Notes under the pieces: generated by a model | Seen by the model: only the letters and a program-made list of their open reading frames with translations | The model's database searches: none | Told to the model about the DNA's origin: nothing | Source: Gammaproteobacteria bacterium | Lineage (GTDB): Bacteria; Pseudomonadota; Gammaproteobacteria; Steroidobacterales; Foliamicaceae | Direction of reading: 5' to 3' | Assembly: GCA_009838035.1 (NCBI GenBank) | Contig: VXSK01000002.1 | Location: forward strand, 1-64,000 | Length of the DNA: 64,000 bases | Translations under genes and position numbers: made by a program | Shown here: in pieces, positions 55,295 through 64,000 of the stretch | Position numbering within the stretch: the first letter of the stretch is position 1 | Layout: every line of letters starts with the position of its first letter

Positions 55295-55322
55295 TAGCCT
55301 GGATTGACCGTGAGGTAAACGC

Positions 55323-55646
55323 ATGAGTTTGCGCCTTACATCCCGCGCCGAAGCCAGGGTGCTGGAATACCTGCAACGCCGCGGCAGCGGCCTGGGCCTT
55401 CGCGTGGGCGTAACGGAGACGGGCTGCTCCGGCTATTCATATGTGCTGGATTACGCCGATGAGGTGGGAAGCGACGACGTGGTGTTGCGCCAGAACGACC
55501 TGAACATCGTCGTGTCGCGCGAGAGCCTGCCGCTGCTGGAAGGGACCGAGGTGGACTTCGTGCAGAAGGACCTGAACGAGCAGTTCGTCTTTACCAACCC
55601 GAACGCGACCGGCGAATGCGGCTGCGGAGAAAGCTTCACCGTATGA
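55323..55646 (+). CDS. iscA: IscA/ErpA-type iron-sulfur assembly protein
   Basis: The product is an A-type carrier delivering or assembling Fe-S clusters. The 107-residue protein has the three family cysteines in TGCSGYSY and GECGCGESF, with the intervening [23 protein letters not shown] lies 8 bases before the ATG. It is in the same transcript as the desulfurase and overlaps ndk by 4 bp (ATGA). Whether it is IscA or ErpA in function cannot be decided. Confidence 0.93.
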   Translation: MSLRLTSRAEARVLEYLQRRGSGLGLRVGVTETGCSGYSYVLDYADEVGSDDVVLRQNDLNIVVSRESLPLLEGTEVDFVQKDLNEQFVFTNPNATGECGCGESFTV

Positions 55647-56065
55647 GCCAGCGAACCCTTTCGATCATCAAGCCGGACGGCGTTGCGCGCGGCCTGGTCG
55701 GAGAGATATACAAGCGGTTCGCGGACGCGGGGCTCAAGATCATAGCCGCGCGAATGCTGCACCTGGACGACCAGCAGGCCCGCGATTTCTACCGCGTGCA
55801 TTGCGAACGCCCGTTCTACGACGACCTGGTGGCCTACATGACCTCCGGCCCGATCATGGTCCAGGTCCTGGAAGGCGAAGATGCGATTGACCGCAACCGC
55901 GAATTGATGGGCGCCACCAATCCGGCCGATGCCGACCGGGGCACGGTGCGCGCGGACTTCGGCGAGAGCGTGGAGCGCAACGTGGTTCACGGGTCGGACG
56001 GCCCCGGGACGGCCGGCGAAGAAATCGATTTCTTCTTCCGGCGCGCCGAACTGCATCCGCACTGA
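55643..56065 (+). CDS. ndk: nucleoside diphosphate kinase
   Basis: The product transfers gamma-phosphate between nucleoside di- and triphosphates through a phosphohistidine. The 140-residue protein has [40 protein letters not shown] and the catalytic histidine in [18 protein letters not shown]. It starts at ATG 55643, coupled to iscA. The iscA-ndk-rlmN order is common in gammaproteobacteria. Confidence 0.95.
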   Translation: MSQRTLSIIKPDGVARGLVGEIYKRFADAGLKIIAARMLHLDDQQARDFYRVHCERPFYDDLVAYMTSGPIMVQVLEGEDAIDRNRELMGATNPADADRGTVRADFGESVERNVVHGSDGPGTAGEEIDFFFRRAELHPH

Positions 56066-56079
56066 CGTCGGGCTACCTG

Positions 56080-57165
56080 GTGACCAGGGAAGCGGGCGCC
56101 GTTTCACTGCTGGGTTTGCCGCGAGGCGAACTGGAAGAGTGGTTCGTGTCGCGGGGCGAGGCGGCGTTCCGCGCCCGCCAGCTCATGCGGTGGCTCTACC
56201 ACCGCGGCGAACTGGAGCCGCGCAGGATGACGGACATGACGCTGTCGCTGCGCGAATCGCTGGGGCGGACCGCCGGCCTCGTCCTTCCGGACGTGCTGCG
56301 GCATGAGCGCTCGGCTGACGGCACGCGCAAATGGCTGCTGGACGCGGGTGGCGGGCAGGTCATTGAGACGGTCTTCATTCCCGAGCGCACCCGCGGCTCG
56401 CTCTGCGTGTCCTCGCAGGTCGGCTGCGCGGTCAACTGCCCGTTCTGCGCAACCGGCCAGATGGGATTCAATCGGAACCTGAGCGCCGCCGAAATCGTTG
56501 CCCAGGTCCTGGTCGCGCGCCGGGAAATCGGTGCCGGTGAAAGGGACATCACCAATATCGTGTTCATGGGGATGGGGGAGCCGCTGGCGAATTTCCGCGA
56601 AGTGGTCCGCGCCGCGTCGGTGTTCGTCGACCACCTGGGCCTGGGACTCTCGCGACGGCGGGTGACCTTGAGCACCAGCGGCATAACGCCGCGTATCCGC
56701 AAGCTTGCACAGCTGTCCCGCGTTGCCCTGGCCCTGTCGCTGCATGCGCCGGACGATGAACTGCGCAACTTCCTGGTTCCGCTCAACAAGCGCTATCCCC
56801 TGGGGCCATTGCTCGATGCCTGCTGGAACTATGCCCGGGAGACGGAGAGCCGTGAAATCACGTTCGAGTACGTGATGCTGGACGGCGTCAATGACCAGCC
56901 CCACCAGGCCAGGGCCTTGGCGAAACTGCTTCGGGACCGGCCGGCCAAACTGAATCTCATCCCCTATAACCGGGTGGAAGGCGCCCCGTTCAAGTGCTCG
57001 CCGCGCGACGTGATCGACCGCTTCCGCCAGGTTTTACTCGACGCCGGCATCATGACCATCACGCGCAAGACCCGCGGCGACGACATCGACGCGGCCTGCG
57101 GCCAGTTGCGGGGAACGGTGCTGAACGGCAGGAGCGTTCCGGACGGAATGAGCGCGCGGGCATGA
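56080..57165 (+). CDS. rlmN: dual-specificity 23S rRNA/tRNA adenine-C2 methyltransferase
   Basis: The product is a radical-SAM enzyme methylating A2503 of 23S rRNA and A37 of some tRNAs. The 361-residue protein has the CxxxCxxC cluster motif in QVGCAVNCPFCATGQMG, FMGMGEPLANF, STSGITPRI and ITFEYVMLDGVND. Starts at GTG 56080. The stop overlaps the pilF-like gene by 4 bp (ATGA). Confidence 0.95.
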   Translation: MTREAGAVSLLGLPRGELEEWFVSRGEAAFRARQLMRWLYHRGELEPRRMTDMTLSLRESLGRTAGLVLPDVLRHERSADGTRKWLLDAGGGQVIETVFIPERTRGSLCVSSQVGCAVNCPFCATGQMGFNRNLSAAEIVAQVLVARREIGAGERDITNIVFMGMGEPLANFREVVRAASVFVDHLGLGLSRRRVTLSTSGITPRIRKLAQLSRVALALSLHAPDDELRNFLVPLNKRYPLGPLLDACWNYARETESREITFEYVMLDGVNDQPHQARALAKLLRDRPAKLNLIPYNRVEGAPFKCSPRDVIDRFRQVLLDAGIMTITRKTRGDDIDAACGQLRGTVLNGRSVPDGMSARA

Positions 57166-57716
57166 GGGCAGGGGGCTCCCGCCACGGGCTGCTGGGGGCA
57201 ATGGCCGCGGCCTTGCTGACGGCCGGATGCCAGGCGGGCCTGAATGCCGGTCCGGACGCGGCGGCCTTGAACCTGGAACTGGGTGCGGCGTACCTGGCCC
57301 AGGGTCGCCTGGAACTGGCTCGCGACAAGCTGCTTCGGGCCACGCGGCAGGATTCCCGTTCGTCGGAGGCCCACCGCTTGGTGGGCATGGCCTACGAGCG
57401 CCTGGAAGACCTGGAACGGGCCGAGCGGCATTACCGGCGGGCGGTCCGGCTGGCGCCGCGCGACGTCGAGGCGCTCAACAGCCTGGGCGTTTTCCAGTGC
57501 AGGGCCGGAAAGCCGCAAGAAGGCCTCAAGCTGCTTGAACGGGCAGCCCGGGAAGCCGTCGGAATTCGCCGGGCGTCCGTCTACGCCAATTGTGGCGTGT
57601 GCGAACTGCCGCTGGACAGGAACGGCGCGGCGGAGTGGTTTCGACGCGCGCTTGCGGTCGATCCCCAAAATGTCGAGGCACAATTGCTGCTGAAGCGACT
57701 AGTAGCGCAGAATTGA
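57162..57716 (+). CDS. pilF: PilF/PilW-type TPR lipoprotein
   Basis: The 184-residue protein has a signal ending LLTAGC (lipidation cysteine about residue 23) and TPR repeats with LELGAAYLAQGRLELARDKLLRAT and HRLVGMAYERLEDLERAERHYRRAV. In Pseudomonas the protein helps PilQ secretin assembly for type IV pili. No other pilus gene is in the window, but its site between rlmN and rodZ is conserved. It is shorter than the usual 240-250 residues. Confidence 0.85.
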   Translation: MRAGGSRHGLLGAMAAALLTAGCQAGLNAGPDAAALNLELGAAYLAQGRLELARDKLLRATRQDSRSSEAHRLVGMAYERLEDLERAERHYRRAVRLAPRDVEALNSLGVFQCRAGKPQEGLKLLERAAREAVGIRRASVYANCGVCELPLDRNGAAEWFRRALAVDPQNVEAQLLLKRLVAQN

Positions 57717-57733
57717 TCAGGAGATTTGTTGAG

Positions 57734-58147
57734 ATGGCAGAAACGACCCAGAATCCGGCCGGTTCCTACGGCGAGCGGCTGCAATCCGCCCGCCGGGCGC
57801 AGATGATCACGGTTGAGGACGTCGCCCAGGAGCTTCGGCTGTCGACCGATGCCGTCAGTGCGCTGGAGGCGGGGCAGATCGAGATGTTCGGCGCCCATGC
57901 CCACGTCGTGGGGCATTTGCGCTGTTACTGCAAGCTGCTCAAGATCAACGCGGAAGAGCTGATCTCCGACTACCGGCGCAAGTACCCGGATTGGGACCGC
58001 CTTCCCGCAAAAGTCGGCCTGGCGCCGTCCCGGGTCCAGCGCTGGGGACGCCTGAAGCTGGTTACCTGGATCCTGGTCGCTACGGCGCTTTGCCTGATCG
58101 CCTATCAATTCTGGAGCGACATGGTGCTTGGCTGGTTCTCGGGCTGA
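57734..58147 (+). CDS. RodZ-like helix-turn-helix membrane protein, short form
   Basis: The 137-residue protein has a Cro/C1-like HTH (about residues 12-75: YGERLQSARRAQMITVEDVAQELRLS, VVGHLRCYCKLLKINAEELISDY) and a transmembrane helix (about 108-128). Only a few residues follow, whereas E. coli RodZ has about 200 further residues including a periplasmic domain. The gene sits where rodZ is expected, between pilF and hisS. It may still bind MreB through the cytoplasmic part. ispG, normally next, is absent. It starts at ATG 57734. Confidence 0.8.
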   Translation: MAETTQNPAGSYGERLQSARRAQMITVEDVAQELRLSTDAVSALEAGQIEMFGAHAHVVGHLRCYCKLLKINAEELISDYRRKYPDWDRLPAKVGLAPSRVQRWGRLKLVTWILVATALCLIAYQFWSDMVLGWFSG

Positions 58148-58193
58148 TTCCGAACCGGCGCCAGCAGGTTCCAAGCCAGGCCGGAGGCGGCGC

Positions 58194-59480
58194 GTGCCGG
58201 AAAAATCCATTCAATCGGTTCGAGGCGTTCGCGACCTTCTTCCGGAGGACGCCGCCGTCTGGCGCAGTGCCGAGGGGATCGTCATCGGAACGCTGGAGGA
58301 GCACGGATACCGTGAATTCCGGGTTCCGCTCCTGGAACACGCCGAACTCTACCTTCGCTCGGTGGGCGAGGACACCGACATCGTGCAGAAGGAAATGTAT
58401 ACGACCCAGGGGAGCAAGGGCCGGACCATCAGCCTGCGTCCGGAAGCGACAGCCGGCATCGTCCGGGCCGCGCTGGAACATGGCCTGCACCGCGGCCGCC
58501 ATCGCGTCTGGTGCGCGGGGCCGATGTTCCGCCGGGAGCGGCCGCAACGCGGGCGTCTCAGGCAGTTCCACCAGTTCGACGTGGAAGCCATCGGGTTTGC
58601 GGGGCCGGACATCGACGCGGAGCTCATCGCGCTGGCCGCGCGCGTCTTCGCCAGGCTGGGTGTGGACGGCATCGCGCTGGAACTCAACAGCCTGGGCGGC
58701 CCCCGCTGCCGTGCGGCGTACCGGGAGCGCCTGAGGGAATACTTCGGGGATCACATGCAGTCGCTGGACGCGGACAGCCGCGGCCGGCTGGACCGGAATC
58801 CGCTACGCATACTCGACAGCCGCAACCCGGAGATGGCCGATCTGATTGGCGCGGCTCCGGAGGTGTCCGAATTTCTCGGGCCGGAATCCGCCGATCACTT
58901 TGCCGAACTGCAAACGCTGCTGACCGCAATCGGGCTGGATTTCCGCGTCAATCCCCGCCTGGTGAGAGGCCTGGACTACTACAGCAGGACCGTGTTCGAG
59001 TTTCTGACCGACCGGCTGGGAGCGCAGAATGCGGTGTGCGCCGGGGGGCGCTATGACGGGCTGGTCGAGCAGCTTGGGGGACCGCCGACGCCCGCAATCG
59101 GATGGGCGATGGGAGTCGAACGCGTGCTTGAACTCGCGCGCCTTCCTGAATCGGCCGAAGCCGAAGGCGCATACCTGGTCCTGCTGGGCGGCAGCGACGT
59201 GCGTGAGGCCGGTCTGAAGCTGGCCGAGAAGTTGAGGAACGAGTGCCCCGGCCTGCCCGTGCAGATGCACTGCGGCGGGGGCGGCGCCCGGGCCCAGATG
59301 CGCCACGCAAGCCGTTCCGGAGCGCGCTACGCGCTGGTCGTCGGAGAGCGGGAGCTGGGCGCGGGAACTGTTGGTCTGAAGGACCTGCGCAAGGAAAGCG
59401 AACAGAAGGACGTCCCGATCGAGGAACTTTCGCGCGTGCTGCGCGGTCCCGTCGACCGTACAATTCGGGACCATGGATGA
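58194..59480 (+). CDS. hisS: histidine--tRNA ligase
   Basis: The product is a class II synthetase charging tRNA-His. The 428-residue protein has SVRGVRDLLPEDA, the motif 2 region GPMFRRERPQRGRLRQFHQFDVEAIG, the HisA signature GLDYYSRTVFEF and motif 3 IGWAMGVERVLEL. It starts at GTG 58194 with GGAGG 6 bases upstream. The ORF extends to 58128, but that part lacks conservation. The stop overlaps the yfgM start by 8 bp. Confidence 0.95.
   Translation: MPEKSIQSVRGVRDLLPEDAAVWRSAEGIVIGTLEEHGYREFRVPLLEHAELYLRSVGEDTDIVQKEMYTTQGSKGRTISLRPEATAGIVRAALEHGLHRGRHRVWCAGPMFRRERPQRGRLRQFHQFDVEAIGFAGPDIDAELIALAARVFARLGVDGIALELNSLGGPRCRAAYRERLREYFGDHMQSLDADSRGRLDRNPLRILDSRNPEMADLIGAAPEVSEFLGPESADHFAELQTLLTAIGLDFRVNPRLVRGLDYYSRTVFEFLTDRLGAQNAVCAGGRYDGLVEQLGGPPTPAIGWAMGVERVLELARLPESAEAEGAYLVLLGGSDVREAGLKLAEKLRNECPGLPVQMHCGGGGARAQMRHASRSGARYALVVGERELGAGTVGLKDLRKESEQKDVPIEELSRVLRGPVDRTIRDHG
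59459..59464 (+). promoter_or_regulatory. possible -10 element of yfgM
   Basis: TACAAT inside the last codons of hisS lies 8 bases before the yfgM ATG. This is the third such placement in the window (with uvrB and queA). No convincing -35 is seen. Confidence 0.3.
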
Positions 59481-60171
59481 TTTTCTTACCGATCAGCAGC
59501 AAGCGGCGCGCGTGCGGGGCTGGGTGCGCGAGTACGCGCCGTCCGCGATCCTGGCCGTCGCAATAGGAATCGGCGGCTACTTCGGCTATACCCAATGGCA
59601 GGTGCGGCAGGACCGTCAGGCCGCCGAAGCTTCCGAACTCTACGAGGATTTCCGGGCCGCGATCGAGTCCGACGATCGAGATTCCGCCGGCACGCTGCTG
59701 GAAAGCCTGGTCGCGGAATACGAAGGCAGCGGCTATGCTGATCACGCCCGGCTGCTCATGGCAAAAGAGTATGTCGATACGACGCAGCCCTCCCGGGCGG
59801 AGCAGGAGTTGCAGGCCGTGATCGAAACGACTTCGAACGGCGACCTGCGGCAACTGGCGCGCCTGCGGCTGGCGCGGGTGTACCTATACATGGATCGGCC
59901 CGAAGATGGTCTGGAAACGCTGGACACGGACGTGTATTCGCCCGCCTGGCGTCAGTTGACGGAAGACATGCGCGGCGACCTGCACCAGGCGCTGGGGCAG
60001 ACGGAGGCGGCGCGTGCCTCCTACCAGGCGGCGCTGGAACACAGCGGGCAGATCGATGCCGCCTGGATTCGCCTGAAGCTGGACCACCTGGCGGCGGTCG
60101 GCGCTGACGAAGCGGAGGCGCCTGCGCCGGACCCGGCGGATGAAAGTACGCCGGCCGGGGAAGGTCAGTGA
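59473..60171 (+). CDS. yfgM: YfgM-like SecYEG-associated chaperone protein
   Basis: The 232-residue protein has a cytoplasmic N-terminus with DDFLTDQQQAARVRGWVRE, a transmembrane helix (about 23-41, PSAILAVAIGIGGYFGYTQW) and a periplasmic TPR domain (DUF2133). E. coli YfgM binds SecYEG and PpiD and helps chaperone secreted proteins. It lies between hisS and bamB, as expected. The stop overlaps the bamB start by 4 bp (GTGA). Confidence 0.92.
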   Translation: MDDFLTDQQQAARVRGWVREYAPSAILAVAIGIGGYFGYTQWQVRQDRQAAEASELYEDFRAAIESDDRDSAGTLLESLVAEYEGSGYADHARLLMAKEYVDTTQPSRAEQELQAVIETTSNGDLRQLARLRLARVYLYMDRPEDGLETLDTDVYSPAWRQLTEDMRGDLHQALGQTEAARASYQAALEHSGQIDAAWIRLKLDHLAAVGADEAEAPAPDPADESTPAGEGQ

Positions 60172-61340
60172 AGAAGACCCTTGTCCTGCTGGTCCTTGCC
60201 GCGGGTTCGCTGGCGGTTGGTGGTTGCGGAATATTCGGCGGCGACGAGGAGAGCGAGGCGCGCGCACCCCGCGAACTCATGGAGTTCAGTGAACAGTTCC
60301 GGATTCGGCGAGTCTGGTCCGCCAGGGTCGGCGACGGCGGCGACGAGTTACGCTTGGCATTGCGGCTGGACGGCGACGGCGCCAGGATCTACGCGGCCAA
60401 CGTGGACGGCGTGGTCCATGCCTTCGACGCCGCTAACGGCAGGCAGCGCTGGCGGCGCGACACGGACCTCAGCCTCTCCGCCGGCCCCGTTGTCGGAGAT
60501 GGCGTAGTCGCCGTGGGTTCCTCCGGCGGATGGGTCGTCGTGCTCGATGCGGACAGCGGCATCGAGGAATGGCGCGCCTACGTAAGCGGCGAAGTGCTGG
60601 CGGCGCCGGCCATTGGCGGAGGCCGACTGTTCGTGCGTACGGTGCACGGTTTTCTGTACGCGTTCAGCCTGGCCACCGGCCAGGAACTCTGGTCGGTTTC
60701 GCAAAGCGTGCCCCGGCTCAGCCTGCGGGGAACTTCCGCGCCGATAGTGCAGGCGCAGATGGTGATCTGCGGTTTCGACAACGGACGGCTGACCGCCTAT
60801 CAGCAGTCCGACGGCGCCAAGACATGGGACGTGCCGCTCGCCGCGCCGGCGGGCCGCAACGAGCTGGAACGCCTGGTGGACCTCAACGGCGACGTGCAGG
60901 TGGTGGGCAACGATGTTTACGTCGCAGGCTACAACGGTCTGCTGACCTCGGTGGCGGCGGAGTCGGGGGAATTGCTCTGGTCGCGTGAATTTTCCGGCTA
61001 CAACGGCCTGGTGGTGGACGCGAACAATGTCTATTCGGTCAGCGAAGACGGGCAGATAAGCGCCCACGCGCGCACAGGCGGCACCCCGCTGTGGAGTTCC
61101 GATTCGCTCGGCTATCGGGACCTGTCCCGTCCGGCGCTGTACGCCGCCCACGTGATGGTCGGTGATCTCGAGGGGTATCTGCACGGCTTCAACGTCTTCA
61201 CCGGAAGGCTGGAGGCGCGCGCCCGCGCGGGGAACAGCCGCATCGGCTCGCAACCGCTGGTGATGGGCGACAGGCTGTTCGCTCTCACCGTATCCGGCGA
61301 ACTGACCGCCTGGCGCTCCGCGGTAGCGGCCGGCTCGTGA
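60168..61340 (+). CDS. bamB: outer-membrane assembly lipoprotein BamB
   Basis: The 390-residue protein has a lipobox LAVGGC (Cys20) and an eight-bladed PQQ/WD-like beta-propeller with repeated strands such as YAANVDGVVHAFDAANGRQRW and ATGQELWSVS. It is a subunit of the BAM complex that folds outer-membrane proteins. It starts at GTG 60168, coupled to yfgM. der follows after 18 bp. Confidence 0.95.
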   Translation: MKKTLVLLVLAAGSLAVGGCGIFGGDEESEARAPRELMEFSEQFRIRRVWSARVGDGGDELRLALRLDGDGARIYAANVDGVVHAFDAANGRQRWRRDTDLSLSAGPVVGDGVVAVGSSGGWVVVLDADSGIEEWRAYVSGEVLAAPAIGGGRLFVRTVHGFLYAFSLATGQELWSVSQSVPRLSLRGTSAPIVQAQMVICGFDNGRLTAYQQSDGAKTWDVPLAAPAGRNELERLVDLNGDVQVVGNDVYVAGYNGLLTSVAAESGELLWSREFSGYNGLVVDANNVYSVSEDGQISAHARTGGTPLWSSDSLGYRDLSRPALYAAHVMVGDLEGYLHGFNVFTGRLEARARAGNSRIGSQPLVMGDRLFALTVSGELTAWRSAVAAGS

Positions 61341-61358
61341 TCCTGGTGGAGCAGGGCC

Positions 61359-62684
61359 ATGTTACCGGTCGTGGCCCTCACCGGGCGGCCCAACACAGGG
61401 AAATCCACGCTCTTCAACCGGCTTGCCGGTAAACGCGAAGCCCTGGTCGCCGATTTTCCCGGGCTGACGCGCGACCGCCGCCACTGCCTGGCCAGGGTGG
61501 CCGGCCGGCGCGTAATCCTGGTCGATACGCCGGGCGTCGGCGAGGGCGGCGATTGGGACGACGCGCTTCGCGGGCAGTTCGAACGGGCGCTGGCCGAGAG
61601 CGATCTCGCCGTCCTCCTGACTGACGCCCGCCAGGGACTCTGCCCGGCCGACGAAGCGGCCGCGGGCTGGATGCGCGAGGCTGGCTGTACCGTGATCCTT
61701 GCGGTCAACAAGAGCGAAGGGCAGCCGCGGGAAATCAGCGTCGCGGAGTTTCATGCACTGGGCATCCCCGATCCTTTTGCCATATCGGCGCTTCGCGGTG
61801 ACGGGGTGGCGTCGCTTGCGGACGCGGTGGCGCGCGCTCTGCCCGCCGACGCGGCAACTCCCGAGGCGGACGAGGGACGCACCCGGATCGCGATCATCGG
61901 CCGCCCGAACGTTGGCAAATCGACCCTGGTGAACCGCTACCTGGGCGAGGAGCGCATGCTGGTGCGCGACCAGGCCGGCACCACGCGCGACAGCGTGCCG
62001 CTGGACTTCGAGTACGGCGGCGAACCCTGCACGCTGGTCGATACGGCAGGCATCCGGCGGCGCACGCGTGTCGATCCGGGTCCCGAGCGGCTGTCGGTGA
62101 CGCAGGCGTTGCAGGCGATAGAGCAGGCGGACGCCGTCATCGTTCTTCTCGACGCCAGGGAAGGCGCGACGGAGCAGGACCTGAGATTGATCTCCCTGGC
62201 GCTGGACCGCGGCAGGGCGCTGGTCATCGGCGCCAATCAGTGGGACCGGGTCCCGGCTTCCGGTCGGGCCCGCGTGAACGACGGTTTGGCGCGGCAACTG
62301 AACTTCCTGGACTTCGTCGATCTGCACCGGGTATCGGCATTGCGCGGATGGAGCGTGACGAAGCTGCTCGACAGCGCGTTGGCGGGCGTGGAATCGGCCA
62401 GCCGGGACCTGCCTACCGGGCAACTCAACGCGTTGCTGCGAAGGGCCGTGGAAGAACACGCGACGCCCAGGCGAGGCGGACGCAGGATTCGGCTCAATTA
62501 CGCACACCAGGGGGGCAAACGGCCGCCGCTGATCGTCATTCACGGGCGACAGACGGAACACCTGCCGGCCAGTTTCCGCCGCTACCTGGCGCGCCGGGTT
62601 CGTACGAAATTCGGTCTGCGGGGCACACCGGTGCGCATCGAACTGCGTACGGGCTCCAATCCCTACGCGGATTCTTCAGTCTGA
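61359..62684 (+). CDS. der: ribosome biogenesis GTPase Der (EngA)
   Basis: The product is a double-GTPase needed for 50S assembly. The 441-residue protein has two G domains. The first (about residues 4-165) carries GRPNTGKSTLFNRL and DTPGVGEG. The second (about 175-345) carries GRPNVGKSTLVNRYLGEERMLVRDQAGTTRD, DTAGIRRR and a degenerate NQWD for NKWD. A KH-like domain ends the protein. In domain 1 NKSEG replaces NKxD. The stop overlaps the xseA stop region by 9 bp. Confidence 0.95.
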   Translation: MLPVVALTGRPNTGKSTLFNRLAGKREALVADFPGLTRDRRHCLARVAGRRVILVDTPGVGEGGDWDDALRGQFERALAESDLAVLLTDARQGLCPADEAAAGWMREAGCTVILAVNKSEGQPREISVAEFHALGIPDPFAISALRGDGVASLADAVARALPADAATPEADEGRTRIAIIGRPNVGKSTLVNRYLGEERMLVRDQAGTTRDSVPLDFEYGGEPCTLVDTAGIRRRTRVDPGPERLSVTQALQAIEQADAVIVLLDAREGATEQDLRLISLALDRGRALVIGANQWDRVPASGRARVNDGLARQLNFLDFVDLHRVSALRGWSVTKLLDSALAGVESASRDLPTGQLNALLRRAVEEHATPRRGGRRIRLNYAHQGGKRPPLIVIHGRQTEHLPASFRRYLARRVRTKFGLRGTPVRIELRTGSNPYADSSV

Positions 62685-64000
62685 GTCTTTCTTCTTTCGC
62701 ACTCTGGCATGCAGGATTCCGCGCGCGAGCCGCGCCTGGATGTCGCTCCCCGGATCCGCCTGAGAGGCATCGGTGAGCACCTGGCCTTCGGGACCGGTCA
62801 CGATGGCGTAGCCCCGATTCAGCGTGTTCTGCGGGCCCAGCCCGCGCAGCGCCGAGCGGGCCACGTCCACCCGGCGGCTGGAGACGGCAAGCAGGTTTTG
62901 CGCGGCTGAACCGAGACGCGGGACCAGCCACTCAAGCCGGGTTCGATGGCGGCCGGCCACGGTCAGGGGCGAACCGGCCAGAAGGCGGGTCCGCAGCGTC
63001 GCCAACGTCTGCGCGGCGGGCCGCGGCAGCCGCACGGCCGCGCTGCGCAATCGGTCGTGCAGTTCGTCGAGACGCTGTCCGCATTGCATCAGCCGCGCGG
63101 GCGGTCCGGCGCGGGTCAGCCTGCCCGACAGTTGATTCAGCGACCCGCCCCGGCCCGACAGCAGGGATGCCGTCGCCTGCTCGATGCTGCTCCGGCCTCG
63201 CTCGACCCGCCGCAGCCAGTCGGCCGCGTCCGGCGTGGCGATTTCGGCCGCCTGCGACGGGGTGGCCGCCCGGCGGTCGGCAACGAAGTCCGCGATCGTG
63301 TAATCCGTTTCGTGCCCGACACCACTGATCAGCGCAATCGGAAAGGCTGCGATGAATCGCGCCAGGTGTTCGTCGTTGAACGTGGCCAGGTCTTCGAGAT
63401 CGCCGCCCCCGCGCGCCAGTATCACCAGGTCGCAGGCCTTTTGCTCCGCCGCGGCGCGCAACGCCGCGACAACCTGTTCGGCAGCCCCCACGCCCTGCAC
63501 CTGTGTGTGGTACAGCACCACGGGCAATGCCGGAAAGCGGTTGCGCAGTACCGTAACGACATCGCGCGCCGCCGCGCTCTCCCGCGAACTGACCAGCCCG
63601 ATACGGTTCGGCAGCAGGGGGATCGCCCGCTTGCGCTCCTCGTCGAACAGTCCCTCTTCCCTGAGCTGGCGCTTGAGCGCCTCGAATTGTTGCAGCAGCT
63701 TGCCGACGCCGGTCTCGCGCATGTCCGAGACGATCAGCTGATAGCTGCTGCGCGGCGTATAGGCCTGGACCTGGCCGGTGGCGATGACGCGCTGGCCATC
63801 GGCCGGTTTGAACATGAGCCGCCGGTTGGCGGTAGCGAACATCGCGCATTGGATGAGCGCGTCTTCGTCCTTCAGCTTGAAGTACATGTGGCGCCCGCGG
63901 TAGTGGCTGAAATCGGCGATTTCGCCTTCCACCCTTACTGCCGCAAACTCGTCCCTGAGGCGGGCCGCAATGAGCTGGACCAATTGCCCGACTTGCAGCA
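62676..64000 (-). CDS. xseA: exodeoxyribonuclease VII large subunit (5' end outside window)
   Basis: The product degrades single-stranded DNA with XseB. About 441 residues are visible. The frame is open to the window edge (LQVGQLVQLIAARLRDEF before VRVEGEIADFS), so the start lies beyond base 64000; the TTG at 63983 is only internal. Motifs include the N-terminal OB-fold YFKLKDEDALIQCAMF, VSSRESAAARDVVTVL, ILARGGGDLEDLATFNDEHLARFIAA, ISGVGHETDYTIADFVADRRAATPSQAAE, and the C-terminal LNRGYAIV. It converges with der. Confidence 0.95.
   Translation of the reverse strand, partial: LQVGQLVQLIAARLRDEFAAVRVEGEIADFSHYRGRHMYFKLKDEDALIQCAMFATANRRLMFKPADGQRVIATGQVQAYTPRSSYQLIVSDMRETGVGKLLQQFEALKRQLREEGLFDEERKRAIPLLPNRIGLVSSRESAAARDVVTVLRNRFPALPVVLYHTQVQGVGAAEQVVAALRAAAEQKACDLVILARGGGDLEDLATFNDEHLARFIAAFPIALISGVGHETDYTIADFVADRRAATPSQAAEIATPDAADWLRRVERGRSSIEQATASLLSGRGGSLNQLSGRLTRAGPPARLMQCGQRLDELHDRLRSAAVRLPRPAAQTLATLRTRLLAGSPLTVAGRHRTRLEWLVPRLGSAAQNLLAVSSRRVDVARSALRGLGPQNTLNRGYAIVTGPEGQVLTDASQADPGSDIQARLARGILHARVRKKKDSD

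Overview
The window is a GC-rich, gene-dense chromosomal segment of a gammaproteobacterium. The best evidence is gene order: gyrA-serC-(serA)-aroA-cmk-rpsA-ihfB-lapA-lapB, queA-tgt-yajC-secD-secF-suhB and iscA-ndk-rlmN-pilF-rodZ-hisS-yfgM-bamB-der/xseA are classical gammaproteobacterial strings. The large TonB-dependent receptors, TlpA-type lipoproteins and a CRTAC1-like protein are common in uncultured marine or host-associated lineages, but the sequence does not allow a genus to be named. I saw no insertion sequence, prophage, CRISPR array or replication origin. Both window edges cut genes: a PEGA/SUMF1-like protein on the left and xseA on the right.

Layout. Positions 1-4982 hold a two-gene PEGA/FGE-like unit converging on a TonB-dependent receptor through a bidirectional terminator. 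Positions 5.0-6.9 kb are an accessory patch with a broken HigB toxin, an intact HigA antitoxin, two copies of a 16-bp palindrome and a Uma2-family nuclease. From 6.9 to 14.6 kb a polyphosphate pair (ppk1-ppx) is divergent from a compact four-gene unit: a SixA phosphatase, a MotA/TolQ-like channel, an actin-like/FHA protein and a MotB-like coiled-coil vWA protein. This unit is the best candidate for an undescribed system. hicAB and a short-chain dehydrogenase/acyl-CoA dehydrogenase pair follow. Positions 17.3-25.0 kb are a minus-strand operon: TonB receptor, then TlpA-like lipoprotein, then a rare fusion of a MauG-type di-haem peroxidase with a CRTAC1 (FG-GAP/ASPIC) module.

Positions 25.2-36.1 kb carry gyrA through lapAB, ending in a ComEA-like helix-hairpin-helix protein and a strong terminator. 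Next come a MscS channel, tRNA-Asn, an aspartate aminotransferase, uvrB, a second TlpA-like lipoprotein, a DsbC-like protein, a 7Fe ferredoxin, a Nudix hydrolase and tRNA-Leu. Positions 44.5-46.8 kb hold an ECF sigma factor, a probable anti-sigma factor and a periplasmic PDZ protein. The queuosine/Sec block and suhB lead to a divergent pair: a cysteine dioxygenase-like cupin, and a cysteine desulfurase fused to an IscU-like domain that has lost its ligand cysteines. The ndk-to-xseA string closes the window.

How the genes work together. Many housekeeping units show translational coupling (4-bp ATGA or GTGA overlaps at rpsA/ihfB, queA/tgt, iscA/ndk, rlmN/pilF and yfgM/bamB). Several starts are corrected here from ribosome-binding sites, conserved N-termini or tRNA overlap. 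Notable cases are aroA (apparent CTG start), gyrA (start directly after a terminator-like hairpin) and the Nudix gene (start after tRNA-Leu).
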